From: a virus
Direction: 5' to 3' (one strand)
DNA length: 64,000 nucleotides
IMG/VR virus record: IMGVR_UViG_3300043446_004155
Coordinates: 1-64,000 of that record
Positions within the stretch are counted from its first letter, which is position 1. The number at the start of each line of letters is the position of its first letter. The position numbers and the translations under genes are program-made. The notes under the pieces are model-generated. The model made no database searches. It was not told the origin of the DNA and was given only the letters and a program-made list of their open reading frames with translations. This document shows, piece after piece, positions 40,862-48,401 of the stretch.

Positions 40862-40904
40862 TTAACAGACATTGAGCTAAAATAAAAGAAAACGATTTAA
40901 AAAT

Positions 40905-41381
40905 ATGTTTATTCTTGATGGGAAAACTTTATCTCCAGATGTACCGTTTAGCCATGACGGTGTAAATTACCCAGCGAATTGGCTGCGTTTATCCAGCCTG
41001 GAAGAGAAAGAAGCTATTGGTATCCAGGAAGTACCCGATCCTCCAACCTGGGATCAAAGGTTCTACTGGGGATACGATCAAGATGGCAACTTAATTCCCA
41101 AGGATCACGGCCAGCTTGTTGAGCAGTGGACTCAACAAACTCGGCAGACGGCCAACACATTACTCTTTCCAAGTGATTGGATGGTAGTACGAGAGGTCGA
41201 TAACGGCATCCAGGTTGATCCAGCCTGGCGTACATGGCGAGAAAGCATCCGTTTAGCAGCAGGAAGCAAGGTTTACGAAATTGAACAGACCACAACCACC
41301 GATCAATTAGCTGCTTATATCACTGGTCCTGACTACAGCGCATGGCCGGCAGATCCCTCGCAACCTCAGCCAACTGTTTGA
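40905..41381 (+). CDS. Tail fibre assembly chaperone-type protein
   Basis: 158 residues. The C-terminal half has LLFPSDWMVVREVDNGIQVD, P-x-WRTWRESIR, the pattern L-x-x-SDW-x-V-x-R...G-x-x-V-P...W-R-x-x-I-R of small fibre-assembly or tail-associated proteins. The N-terminal half reads a pre-formed DGKTLSPDVPF. It follows the adhesin gene, as such chaperones do, and probably helps fold or trimerise it. Confidence 0.65.
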   Translation: MFILDGKTLSPDVPFSHDGVNYPANWLRLSSLEEKEAIGIQEVPDPPTWDQRFYWGYDQDGNLIPKDHGQLVEQWTQQTRQTANTLLFPSDWMVVREVDNGIQVDPAWRTWRESIRLAAGSKVYEIEQTTTTDQLAAYITGPDYSAWPADPSQPQPTV

Positions 41382-41440
41382 ATAAAATAAAGGATAAAAA
41401 CTCTTGAATTAAACTAAAACATAGGAAAGTATAAAAAGAG

Positions 41441-42196
41441 ATGAGCTACGGAACTGTAAAAGTTGATACTATTATTTACACCTCCGGTGGCTTAGATGCG
41501 TCTGGAACAATAAGCGGAATTGTTAATGGTAATTTCCCAAGTGTTCAAACAACTGGTGTAATTAGCGGATCAACCGTTACAGGTGCAACTGGAAATTTTA
41601 CTGTTATTAATGCTGTTACAGGTGTTTTTACTTCTACATTAAGCGGTACTACGTTTACCGGCACTACGGGTAACTTTGCATCAATTAACTCTGCAACGGG
41701 GTCGTTTAGTTCTGGTTTAACGCTTCAAAGTGGTAATGCAACTTTAAACTCTCAATCCGAAGCGCGTTTTGCAGATAGTGACAGTAGTAATTGGGTTGCC
41801 TTTAAAGCATCTGCAACTATTGCAAGCAATGTAACTTGGACATTGCCAAGTGGAGATGGCACAAGTGGCCAAGTTCTACAAACAAACGGATCAGGAGTTT
41901 TTGGCTGGACAACTCCCCTTGGTGACTATATAATTACAGTTACGGCTACAGGAAAAACACTTACAAATCGAGAGCGTTGTACAATAACAGCATCAGGTCA
42001 AACATTAACTTTACCTGCGTCACCCAGTGCAGGCAATGAGGTAACAGTAACCATTGCTGGTACATTTCTTGATACTGTTGTCGCTAGAAACGGATCAAAT
42101 ATTATGTCACTTGCCGAAGACCTCACTGTGGACAAGGGAAATATCTCCGTTACCCTCTACTACGTTGATGCCACTCGCGGCTGGAGGATTATCTAA
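41441..42196 (+). CDS. Tail fibre-like protein
   Basis: 251 residues. MSYGTVKVDTIIYTSGGLDA at the N-terminus, then a TG-rich shaft (TGVISGSTVTGATGNFTVIN) and a C-terminal domain with SNWVAFKASATIASNVTWTL, clearly related to the end of the 806-residue fibre at 35305. It is a paralogue built from the same parts. It overlaps the next gene by one base. Confidence 0.8.
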   Translation: MSYGTVKVDTIIYTSGGLDASGTISGIVNGNFPSVQTTGVISGSTVTGATGNFTVINAVTGVFTSTLSGTTFTGTTGNFASINSATGSFSSGLTLQSGNATLNSQSEARFADSDSSNWVAFKASATIASNVTWTLPSGDGTSGQVLQTNGSGVFGWTTPLGDYIITVTATGKTLTNRERCTITASGQTLTLPASPSAGNEVTVTIAGTFLDTVVARNGSNIMSLAEDLTVDKGNISVTLYYVDATRGWRII

Positions 42197-42510
42197 TGTC
42201 TACGCTTAGTCAATTTGTTGGCGGAAGTCCAATTAAATCAATTCAAAGAGGAGTAATCAGTACTGGAACCAATGATTCTAGTGCAACAGCTACAATTTCT
42301 TCCGTCGATACAACAAAAGCAATTGTCAACTATTTAGGATCAAGATTGCCCATTAACAACACAAGTGCAGTTGTTGTAAATGATTTTGGCAATACCCTTG
42401 CTCATGTTGCCCTTACAAACGCTACTACAATAACCATCACAAGAGGCAGAGCACCTGGAGGTGGATGGGGGGCTATTAATATTTCTTACGAAGTCATTGA
42501 GTACAACTGA
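42196..42510 (+). CDS. Small fibre-module protein
   Basis: 104 residues, beta-rich: MSTLSQFVGGSPIKSIQRGV, then Thr/Ala/Val strands and an R-G-R-A-P-G-G-G-W loop. It follows the fibre paralogue with a one-base overlap and probably forms part of the distal tail. No family is recognised. Confidence 0.6.
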   Translation: MSTLSQFVGGSPIKSIQRGVISTGTNDSSATATISSVDTTKAIVNYLGSRLPINNTSAVVVNDFGNTLAHVALTNATTITITRGRAPGGGWGAINISYEVIEYN

Positions 42511-42511
42511 A

Positions 42512-42679
42512 ATGGAAATTTTTTATTACGCACAAATTGACGGCAATAGCATTTGCTATGCAGTCACCCAAACGGCGGGGGAAATTATCCAAAACGATAT
42601 GATTCGTATAAATTCATATGACATTAATCTCCTTGGTAAAAAATGGGAAAACGGAACTTGGGTTGACCCTGACGTTTAA
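42512..42679 (+). CDS. Small fibre-module protein
   Basis: 55 residues. MEIFYYAQIDGNSICYAVTQ then GEI and MIRINSYDINLLGKKWENGT. I start at 42512, one base after the previous stop; an earlier in-frame start would overlap it. The ending K-x-W-x-NG-x-W-V resembles short fibre-tip accessory proteins of phages. The role is unproven. Confidence 0.6.
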   Translation: MEIFYYAQIDGNSICYAVTQTAGEIIQNDMIRINSYDINLLGKKWENGTWVDPDV

Positions 42680-42736
42680 ACGCCACAGCACAAAGATCAT
42701 GGACCTGACCTAGAGTTAATAAAAATAGTTAGGTCA

Positions 42737-43747
42737 ATGACAATAAAATTTACGGATGCAGCCAAATTCTACGAAGAGCTTCCACATCAAAAAGAAGCCT
42801 GGGACTGGCTTCAAAATGTAGTATCTGCTGAAACCTTGGCGGAATTTGCCAAGCGTTATCGCAAAGAAACAAAAGCGGCAATTGAAAATACCTGGGAAGG
42901 TGTACGTGCAGCGGCCAAAAAAGCCGGAGCTGCATTTCCTGATGTTGTTTGTGCACAATGGGCACTTGAGTCGGGATGGGGGAAACATTTTTCAGGTAAA
43001 TGGAATGCATTTGGTCTGAAAGGATCAGGTAGTGCGGTTAGCACCCAGGAATTTATCAATGGCAAGTGGATCACAATTACAGATAGCTTTATTGATTTCC
43101 CTGATTTAGAGACTTGTGTTTTCTATTTAGTTGATCGGTGGTACAAAGATTTTGGCCGGTTTAAAGGTGTTAACCGTGCCAAGACTCGCAATGAATGCGC
43201 TCAGCTATTGGTCGTTGAAAAATATGCAACTGATCCCGATTACAGCACAAAATTAATTCAGATCCTTGACCGACAGCTTGGTACAGCTGGAAACATTGAG
43301 AAGAAACCAGAAGCAGAAAAGAAAGATCGGTTTAATCCCTGGAGCCCATTTACATTTAAAGTAACGCCCAACATTACGTATGGCGAGCTCACACTCAACC
43401 AAGAGGCAAGGCGGTTTACCAAACAGTACCAATGCGACACAGCACTGGAGATTTGCGAGTTTCTTGAAAAAGTGCGTAGTGCGTTCGGCAATAAACCTTT
43501 GATCATTACCAGTGCCGCTCGACCGGAGCCCATCAATACACAAGTTGGTGGCGCCAAAAATAGCGAACATACCTACAACGCTCCCTCTAAAGGTGCGGTT
43601 GATTTTTATATCGAAGGCGCCAACATTTATGTCGTGCAAGATTGGTGCAACAAGAATTGGCCGTACTCATTGGGTTACGGCGCATTAAAAGGTTTTGTGC
43701 ACATCGGTATTAGGGAAGGACGGCAACGTATTCGCTGGGACTACTGA
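42737..43747 (+). CDS. Bimodular lysin: glucosaminidase plus M15-type peptidase
   Basis: 336 residues. Residues 55-185 form a GH73/FlgJ-type glucosaminidase with the motif ALESGWGKHFSG (catalytic Glu78) and FGLKG. Residues about 215-336 form a DD-peptidase of M15_3 type with RPEPINTQVGGAKNSEHTYN, then AVDFYIEG (zinc His and Asp) and GFVHIGI (final His). It would cut both glycan and peptide bonds. The neighbour is a probable small lysis protein, so it may act in lysis. Confidence 0.85.
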   Translation: MTIKFTDAAKFYEELPHQKEAWDWLQNVVSAETLAEFAKRYRKETKAAIENTWEGVRAAAKKAGAAFPDVVCAQWALESGWGKHFSGKWNAFGLKGSGSAVSTQEFINGKWITITDSFIDFPDLETCVFYLVDRWYKDFGRFKGVNRAKTRNECAQLLVVEKYATDPDYSTKLIQILDRQLGTAGNIEKKPEAEKKDRFNPWSPFTFKVTPNITYGELTLNQEARRFTKQYQCDTALEICEFLEKVRSAFGNKPLIITSAARPEPINTQVGGAKNSEHTYNAPSKGAVDFYIEGANIYVVQDWCNKNWPYSLGYGALKGFVHIGIREGRQRIRWDY

Positions 43748-43748
43748 G

Positions 43749-43910
43749 ATGAAAAAATACAGGGAACCGCTCATTAGAGTGAATGTTTGCTGGCAAGTTG
43801 GAGACGAAAAAAAGTGCGTAACCCTGCCGAAAGAGCAGGCCTACGCAACAAGGGATTGGGTTGAAAGAGAAGGGGGCGTTTGCTTTTGGTTTCAAGCTTT
43901 GCCTGATTAA
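43749..43910 (+). CDS. Small hypothetical protein
   Basis: 53 residues: MKKYREPLIRVNVCWQVGDE then KKCVTLPKEQAYATRDWVER. Two Cys residues and a Trp/Phe-rich end. It begins two bases after the lysin stop, so it is likely co-translated with it. The function is unknown. Confidence 0.65.
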   Translation: MKKYREPLIRVNVCWQVGDEKKCVTLPKEQAYATRDWVEREGGVCFWFQALPD

Positions 43911-44075
43911 TCAACGTTGTTTGGCGCGACCAATGACCAGAGCTGCGATCTCGATCAACTTATAGAGCTTGCCCACGAGTTTATCGTCGGAAGGAGTGGG
44001 GGTTAAAGCGCAAATTGCAGAAGCAGCGGCATGAATAGCCAGTGCAACTTCCAGATACTGATTAAGGTGTTCCAT
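43911..44075 (-). CDS. Small helical protein next to lysin, possible lysis factor
   Basis: 54 residues. MEHLNQYLEVALAIHAAASA, then ICALTPTPSDDKLVGKLYKL, and a second helix IEIAALVIGRAKQ. Two amphipathic or weakly hydrophobic helices surround a PTP hinge. I associate this pattern with short cyanophage genes beside endolysins. It may be a holin or lysis regulator, but the helices are not strongly hydrophobic. It is convergent with the lysin gene. Confidence 0.6.
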   Translation of the reverse strand: MEHLNQYLEVALAIHAAASAICALTPTPSDDKLVGKLYKLIEIAALVIGRAKQR

Positions 44076-44126
44076 GACTGATCTATAGATCTGTTTACAT
44101 TCTAAAGCTTGGTGTAAAGACTTTAT

Positions 44127-44264
44127 TTAATCTTCATAAATACGGCAGCTTCTTTCCCAGGGATTGTTGTCACAGTACGTTTTGAATCTCTTTGCGGGAC
44201 TTGGTGTACCCAGATGAAAGCGCCTGGAAAGTTTACAGACAATCCAGTTGTAAAAATTAATCAC
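44127..44264 (-). CDS. Small cyanophage-type protein
   Basis: 45 residues. MINFYNWIVCKLSRRFHLGT then PSPAKRFKTYCDNNPWERSC. The CDNNPW-x-x-x-C-x-IYED ending is distinctive and familiar from short cyanophage proteins. The GTG start shares four bases (GTGA) with the stop of the upstream gene, so translation is coupled. Missing from length-filtered calls. The function is unknown. Confidence 0.65.
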   Translation of the reverse strand: MINFYNWIVCKLSRRFHLGTPSPAKRFKTYCDNNPWERSCRIYED

Positions 44265-45001
44265 GGTACCGTTGCGAAGGGCACAAGAAAAGCAGGGAAT
44301 CTGTCATCAACTTGATGTTCACGTTGCCAGGCTGCTTCCCATTCAGCTAACGAATGATCGTGCGCATCTTGACCATCATAAGTTTCTGTGTGGTCATTCA
44401 GAATAAAGTCATTGTTTTCTAACAGAATGTAGGCAAAATCTTCCAGCAATAAATTGAAATCTCCCGAGAGAAACTCAAGGACTACGGCAACTTCATAATC
44501 GAGCGGTTCATTACGTGTTGTAGATATGCACAACAGATAACTCCCAGGAGGCAACGGGTAGTAACGCTCGTCTCCTTTGTCTAATCTGTTGGGATCAAAG
44601 GTGTTGTATAGGTCTGACTGGGCATCCATCACGTGTCCAACGTATGGGTTGTACACTTTCCCGTCAATTGTTGTCGTGATGCTGTCATCCTGAAAGATTC
44701 CGCGTCCCTGGATGGGATTGAGATTCAGGTCATACACAGACGTATTGATGTACTTAGGCCTTGGACCGCCTTTAACCACAATGATCCAGGCCTGTGCCGT
44801 GATCGTAAAACTAAACCAGTGGTTATAGGTTCCACCTCCATAACCACCATTGGAATTTAAACTTGTATCACGACGACCAACAACCTGGTTCTTGGGCCCC
44901 AGGCTTCCTTTTAAGTTACGAATGGATAGTTGACTGAATTGACCCATGTTTAATGGGTTGTCTTGAGTTCGTTGCCGTTGAATATCTTGATTACGGGCCA
45001 T
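44261..45001 (-). CDS. Beta-rich hypothetical protein, possible tail protein
   Basis: 246 residues. The N-terminus is basic and polar (MARNQDIQRQRTQDNPLNMG). The middle forms beta strands (HWFSFTITAQAWIIVVKGGP, YINTSVYDLNLNP) like pre-peptidase C-terminal or jelly-roll domains. The C-terminus is acidic (DFAYILLENNDFILNDHTET) and ends in Trp/Glu-rich helix. It lies near the fibre module but on the opposite strand. A surface protein is plausible. Confidence 0.6.
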   Translation of the reverse strand: MARNQDIQRQRTQDNPLNMGQFSQLSIRNLKGSLGPKNQVVGRRDTSLNSNGGYGGGTYNHWFSFTITAQAWIIVVKGGPRPKYINTSVYDLNLNPIQGRGIFQDDSITTTIDGKVYNPYVGHVMDAQSDLYNTFDPNRLDKGDERYYPLPPGSYLLCISTTRNEPLDYEVAVVLEFLSGDFNLLLEDFAYILLENNDFILNDHTETYDGQDAHDHSLAEWEAAWQREHQVDDRFPAFLVPFATVP

Positions 45002-45029
45002 TTATTACAGTTGAACCAATCAAACTATT

Positions 45030-45692
45030 CTACTCGTTCGGTATTTCTATATTTTCTGGAAACGTAATGGTATTACGAAACGCTTTATTGAACACCAGGG
45101 GTTGATCTTTGTTCTTGCCGTAAGCCATCAGCTTTTCCGCTTTGAACTCAATTTCAAATGGTTGGATGTCTTCTGGATAAAAGAGTTTGTTCCAACTTGA
45201 AATCAAGTGCAGTGGGTTGCCACATCTTGGGTTCCCGCATAGGTGTGTGACGACCATATTCCCGATGTCGCCCCAGGCACAGTTGTAAATAGCTTTATGA
45301 AAACTTAAGTTTTCAGCCTTTTGGTGGCTGTAGGCCGACCGATAGGACGGCATACAAATACGCTTGGGTGTGTACGGGCCAGGTGATTCGATTGTCCAGC
45401 ACTCATCCGCAGATCCTCTGGTGACCTTTTGCCACAACTTTTGGTATCTGGCTTTGTACTCAACATTGAGGTAGTTAATGTCAAAACCACAGAGGTTTGA
45501 TTGGATCTTGTGAACGCAGTGGTAGCACCAGTGGCGTTCCTTATCCCGTATGTAGTGGTTGTGTGGACAAACAAAACCCCGGTAGTAGCCCTTGACATCA
45601 AGCTCTTCATCGGAGAGATCGTCGATACCAACAACAAAACGAAAGTCCGTTGCTTTGGATGCCCTGCGTTCAGAACGATGGAGGTTTGCCAT
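45030..45692 (-). CDS. HNH-type homing endonuclease, zinc-rich
   Basis: 220 residues. FVCPHNHYIRDKERHWCYHC is a C-H...C-C zinc cluster near residue 45; a second cluster, THLCGNPRCGNPLHL, near 165 matches the HNH finger of homing enzymes (DHLC-x-N-x-x-C-x-NP-x-HL), with Thr in place of the catalytic Asp. I start at the ATG at 45692, which directly follows the stop of the upstream gene. It belongs to a cluster of two such genes. Confidence 0.65.
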   Translation of the reverse strand: MANLHRSERRASKATDFRFVVGIDDLSDEELDVKGYYRGFVCPHNHYIRDKERHWCYHCVHKIQSNLCGFDINYLNVEYKARYQKLWQKVTRGSADECWTIESPGPYTPKRICMPSYRSAYSHQKAENLSFHKAIYNCAWGDIGNMVVTHLCGNPRCGNPLHLISSWNKLFYPEDIQPFEIEFKAEKLMAYGKNKDQPLVFNKAFRNTITFPENIEIPNE

Positions 45693-45693
45693 T

Positions 45694-46077
45694 TTAGAAA
45701 AGGGCAGGTGCACTAGGAATCATTCGCTCTCCCCTGGGCTTCACAACGTTTGCGTGACGTTTTTTGTTGAATTTTTGAGTTGGAATTAATTGTTTTCTGT
45801 TGTCTTTGTCAAAGTTCTTGTATTCATGCATGATATCTAGCTCAATGGGATCCTCTTGCGTACGCAGGAAATAAACGAGTCGGTGCGCCAGATAGACCGT
45901 GTTGTCGATGCAGACCATATAAAAGCCTGTCACCTTGTTCATGCGTCCAGCTTGAGTCCCAGCCTTATTACAAGCCTTGTCGACCACCCACTCCAAACCA
46001 CTGGGGTACCGATCCGAAAGTTTGATCAGTTCTTGGACGCGCCAGAGGGGCGGCATGGGCTTGCGGTTACGAGACAC
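45694..46077 (-). CDS. HNH-like homing nuclease, possibly degenerate
   Basis: 127 residues. VYLAHRLVYFLRTQEDPIEL then DIMHEYKNFDKDNRKQL fits the HNH homing core (AHRLVY-x-L-x-TG...D-H-x-x-x-x-x-x-DNR-x-x-x-L). The first His is present, but the usual IDH has become IMH. A zinc finger is absent. It may be an inactive remnant or a DNA-binding partner of the next gene, which starts two bases after its stop. Confidence 0.55.
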   Translation of the reverse strand: MSRNRKPMPPLWRVQELIKLSDRYPSGLEWVVDKACNKAGTQAGRMNKVTGFYMVCIDNTVYLAHRLVYFLRTQEDPIELDIMHEYKNFDKDNRKQLIPTQKFNKKRHANVVKPRGERMIPSAPALF

Positions 46078-46141
46078 GGCCTGTGAGTTGAGTGTTCCGA
46101 GATTTTACGGCGAACCAGCCACGGTGTCTAGTGCAGCAAAA

Positions 46142-46311
46142 AACTAAGAATCAAATAGGATTATTCTATATATAACTTAAATGACGCCGCTTGACCAAAG
46201 TGTATGTACTTTATTTCTCTTCACCCTCTTTTGCACCTTCTGAAACTTACAGTATTTTCCTAAAGTGTCATTTGTCTATAGGGGGGATATAGCGGGGTCT
46301 GATTCTTAGTT
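46142..46311. repeat. 12-bp inverted repeats bounding a noncoding segment
   Basis: AACTAAGAATCA (46142-46153) and TGATTCTTAGTT (46300-46311) are exact reverse complements. The enclosed 146 bases are AT-rich and show no gene. The longer string AAAAACTAAGAAT recurs at 54105-54117, just before a small gene. The 46078-46407 gap holds this element and, on the minus strand, the terminator at 46356-46386; nothing else is evident. Confidence 0.5.
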
Positions 46312-46355
46312 CTTATGCACCGCACCTAAGTCTCAACCTAAGACTCGTTATCCAT

Positions 46356-46386
46356 AAAAAAGGAGCCCCTGGCGGGACCCCTCCTT
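46356..46386 (-). terminator. Intrinsic terminator
   Basis: On the minus strand, AGGAG-GGG-CCC-GCCA-GGG-CTCCT with an inner CCC/GGG stem is followed by six T residues. It closes the long minus-strand run from 51652 down to the cupin gene at 46408. Confidence 0.8.
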
Positions 46387-46407
46387 CGCGACCTCGGAAC
46401 TTTAGGG

Positions 46408-46749
46408 CTACTTCCGCCCGTAGTCGTCTTCCAGGCGAGTGATGTCCCCCTCATACAGGAGGTTACCCCTCTGGACCTCGATTAACCTGAGCTCGCAATC
46501 CCCTGCTTCCAAGCGGTGCCACTGGTCTTTGGGGATTGTGACGGTGACACCAGGGGCGGCGGGGATCGTCTCCTCACCAACGGTGATGGTCCCGGAACCA
46601 CCAACAACCACCCAGTGCTCATCTCGATACTCATGCTTTTGCAGACTGAGACGCTGCTTGGCATGAACAACGATCACCTTCACCTGGTACTGAGGACCCG
46701 TGAGTATGCTCTCAAACCATCCCCAGGGTCTGGTCTCCGAATAGGTCAT
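46408..46749 (-). CDS. Cupin, mannose-6-phosphate isomerase type II-like
   Basis: 113 residues, only the cupin domain. RPWGWFESILTGPQYQVKVI, RLSLQKHEYRDEHWVVVGGS, HRLEAGDCELRLIEVQRGN and DITRLEDDYGR match the C-terminal domain of ManC/type II PMI, which makes mannose-6-phosphate from fructose-6-phosphate. The metal ligands (H, E, H and a later H) are present. It lacks the usual N-terminal GDP-mannose pyrophosphorylase domain. It overlaps the GT4 gene by four bases and likely supplies GDP-sugar for the enzymes at 54485-57457. Confidence 0.8.
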   Translation of the reverse strand: MTYSETRPWGWFESILTGPQYQVKVIVVHAKQRLSLQKHEYRDEHWVVVGGSGTITVGEETIPAAPGVTVTIPKDQWHRLEAGDCELRLIEVQRGNLLYEGDITRLEDDYGRK

Positions 46750-48017
46750 GCCGTGACCTCTGCCAGTTCCTTGGCCTTAGTAATGGCGGCCTTCTTCTTG
46801 CGCTTGCTGGTCTTAATTTGAGGCTCATCCACCTTGGTCAAAACTTCCTGGAACACATCGTTGAAGTCAGATGCGACCGTATCCCAGTTGAAGCAAGGAT
46901 CCGTGACGCGGTCGTAGCACTTCTGCGCCACTTCATCAAGCATCTCACGGTTTTCGTAAAGATCTGTAAGGATGCTTGCCAGATGGTTGTCATCCGGGCA
47001 TGGCATGATGCGACCAAAGTTGGTGTCCACATCTGCGTGGAGGTTGCGAATCAGAGGGCCGCAGCCGTCAAAGATTTCTTTACAGGAGGTGTGATCGGGT
47101 ACCACCTGGGCCACACGGCAGGCAGCGTGTTCGAAGTTAACCAGACCCCAGCCTTCCCCTTTACAGGTGTTAACACCTACGTCAGCAACGTTGTAAATGG
47201 TGTTGAGTAGCTCCACATCCACGGAGGGACCATGGGGAGTGGGCGCTGTCATGATGATGCGACCGTTGGGATCCAGACCTTGACGGGTCATTTCCCGGTG
47301 GAAGAGGGGCATGATGTCCCAACCTTGGTCCTTTTGCCCCATGTGCAGGTAAAGCTTGGCGTCTGGCCTACCGACAGCAAATTTGGCAAAAGCGGAAATG
47401 GTGAGGTCAATCCGTTTGCGGAACTGGTTTCGATTCCCGTTGAAAACAATGAAGTCGTTGGGGTCCAGGTTGAGTTTTTTCCGTGCCTCTACCTTGTCAA
47501 TGGGATAGAACTGACCAGCAGTCACACCGTGAGGCACCACCCAAATCGGCTTTTCAACCCCAGCCTTAATCGTTTCTTCTGCACCGAATTTGGTGTAGCA
47601 GATCGCTGCATCCCACTCATTCATGGTATCGGTCAAGCAGCCGTACCACCCATAGGAATCCATGGGGTAGTAACCCACAAACTTAAAACCGATCTGCTCC
47701 CTGAGATCTTTGATCTGACCCCACTGGTTGTTGATGATCCAACAGTCGTTAATCGTGAAGATCACATCGGGACGAATGCGTTCAGTGATTTCACGAATCC
47801 GGGCCTCACCAAAAGGCTGGTTTTGGTACATGTTGGAGGCGGGGTACATGAAGTACTCCTTTTGCAGCGGCGTGTAATCACCGTGCCAGTTGCAACCCAG
47901 TACATGGATTTCGTACTGATCCTTCAGGCGGCTCAGCACGTTTTCAGTTACACGAGCAAAGCCAGTGGTTGCAACAATGTCACCAACCCACAGCAGTTTG
48001 GGTTTATTTTCAGCCAT
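46746..48017 (-). CDS. GT4-family glycosyltransferase
   Basis: 423 residues. LLWVGDIVATTGFARVTENV at the N-terminus is a GT-B-type GxGG-like loop. VVPHGVTAGQFYP, FNGNRNQFRKRIDLTISAFA and GEGWGLVNFEHAACRVAQVV (the E-x7-E nucleotide-sugar site) are GT4 hallmarks. It transfers a sugar from a nucleotide donor, probably onto a surface or virion glycan. The C-terminal 40 residues are Lys-rich. It is followed by the cupin gene with an ATGA overlap. Confidence 0.85.
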   Translation of the reverse strand: MAENKPKLLWVGDIVATTGFARVTENVLSRLKDQYEIHVLGCNWHGDYTPLQKEYFMYPASNMYQNQPFGEARIREITERIRPDVIFTINDCWIINNQWGQIKDLREQIGFKFVGYYPMDSYGWYGCLTDTMNEWDAAICYTKFGAEETIKAGVEKPIWVVPHGVTAGQFYPIDKVEARKKLNLDPNDFIVFNGNRNQFRKRIDLTISAFAKFAVGRPDAKLYLHMGQKDQGWDIMPLFHREMTRQGLDPNGRIIMTAPTPHGPSVDVELLNTIYNVADVGVNTCKGEGWGLVNFEHAACRVAQVVPDHTSCKEIFDGCGPLIRNLHADVDTNFGRIMPCPDDNHLASILTDLYENREMLDEVAQKCYDRVTDPCFNWDTVASDFNDVFQEVLTKVDEPQIKTSKRKKKAAITKAKELAEVTA

Positions 48018-48050
48018 TTAATTAATTATTGACTGAAAATAGTATACGAA

Positions 48051-48401
48051 TTATTGAGGAGTTATAGACCTTACCAGCTCTTTCTCCTCTGATTGTTTCG
48101 CTTTTAGTTTCGTCTTTAAGAATTCGGCTGCCTTGTGAGTATTGGTTGTATCACCACAGGTGTAGAGATCAATAGCCGCATAACCCAACTCCGGCCAGGA
48201 GTGGATGGATGCATGGGATTCGGCCAACAATGCCAGAAGTGTTACCCCTTGCGGCTGAAATTTCTCACCAAAAACACGCAGGATTTTGGCACCCGCCATG
48301 TTGAGGGCTACCTGGAGTAGCCGCTCAAGCTCATCGTAATCATCGAGGAGTTCTTGATCACAGTCATAAAGATCAAGAATCAGGTGCCGCCCGTTGCTCA
48401 C
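48051..48401 (-). CDS. speD: S-adenosylmethionine decarboxylase
   Basis: 116 residues, normal for bacterial SpeD. GVTLLALLAESHASIHSWPE contains the Glu61-Ser62 cleavage site where Ser62 becomes the pyruvoyl cofactor; GYAAIDLYTCGDT holds the catalytic Cys82. It makes decarboxylated AdoMet for spermidine synthesis, and is a common cyanophage auxiliary gene. The GTG start overlaps the primase stop by four bases (GTGA), so the two are translationally coupled. Confidence 0.9.
   Translation of the reverse strand: MSNGRHLILDLYDCDQELLDDYDELERLLQVALNMAGAKILRVFGEKFQPQGVTLLALLAESHASIHSWPELGYAAIDLYTCGDTTNTHKAAEFLKTKLKAKQSEEKELVRSITPQ

Noticed and set aside
46818-48032. Plus-strand frames of 130 and 266 codons opposite the GT4 gene
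   Set aside because: The minus-strand frame has clear GT4 motifs; the opposite frames have no motif and arise from codon bias.
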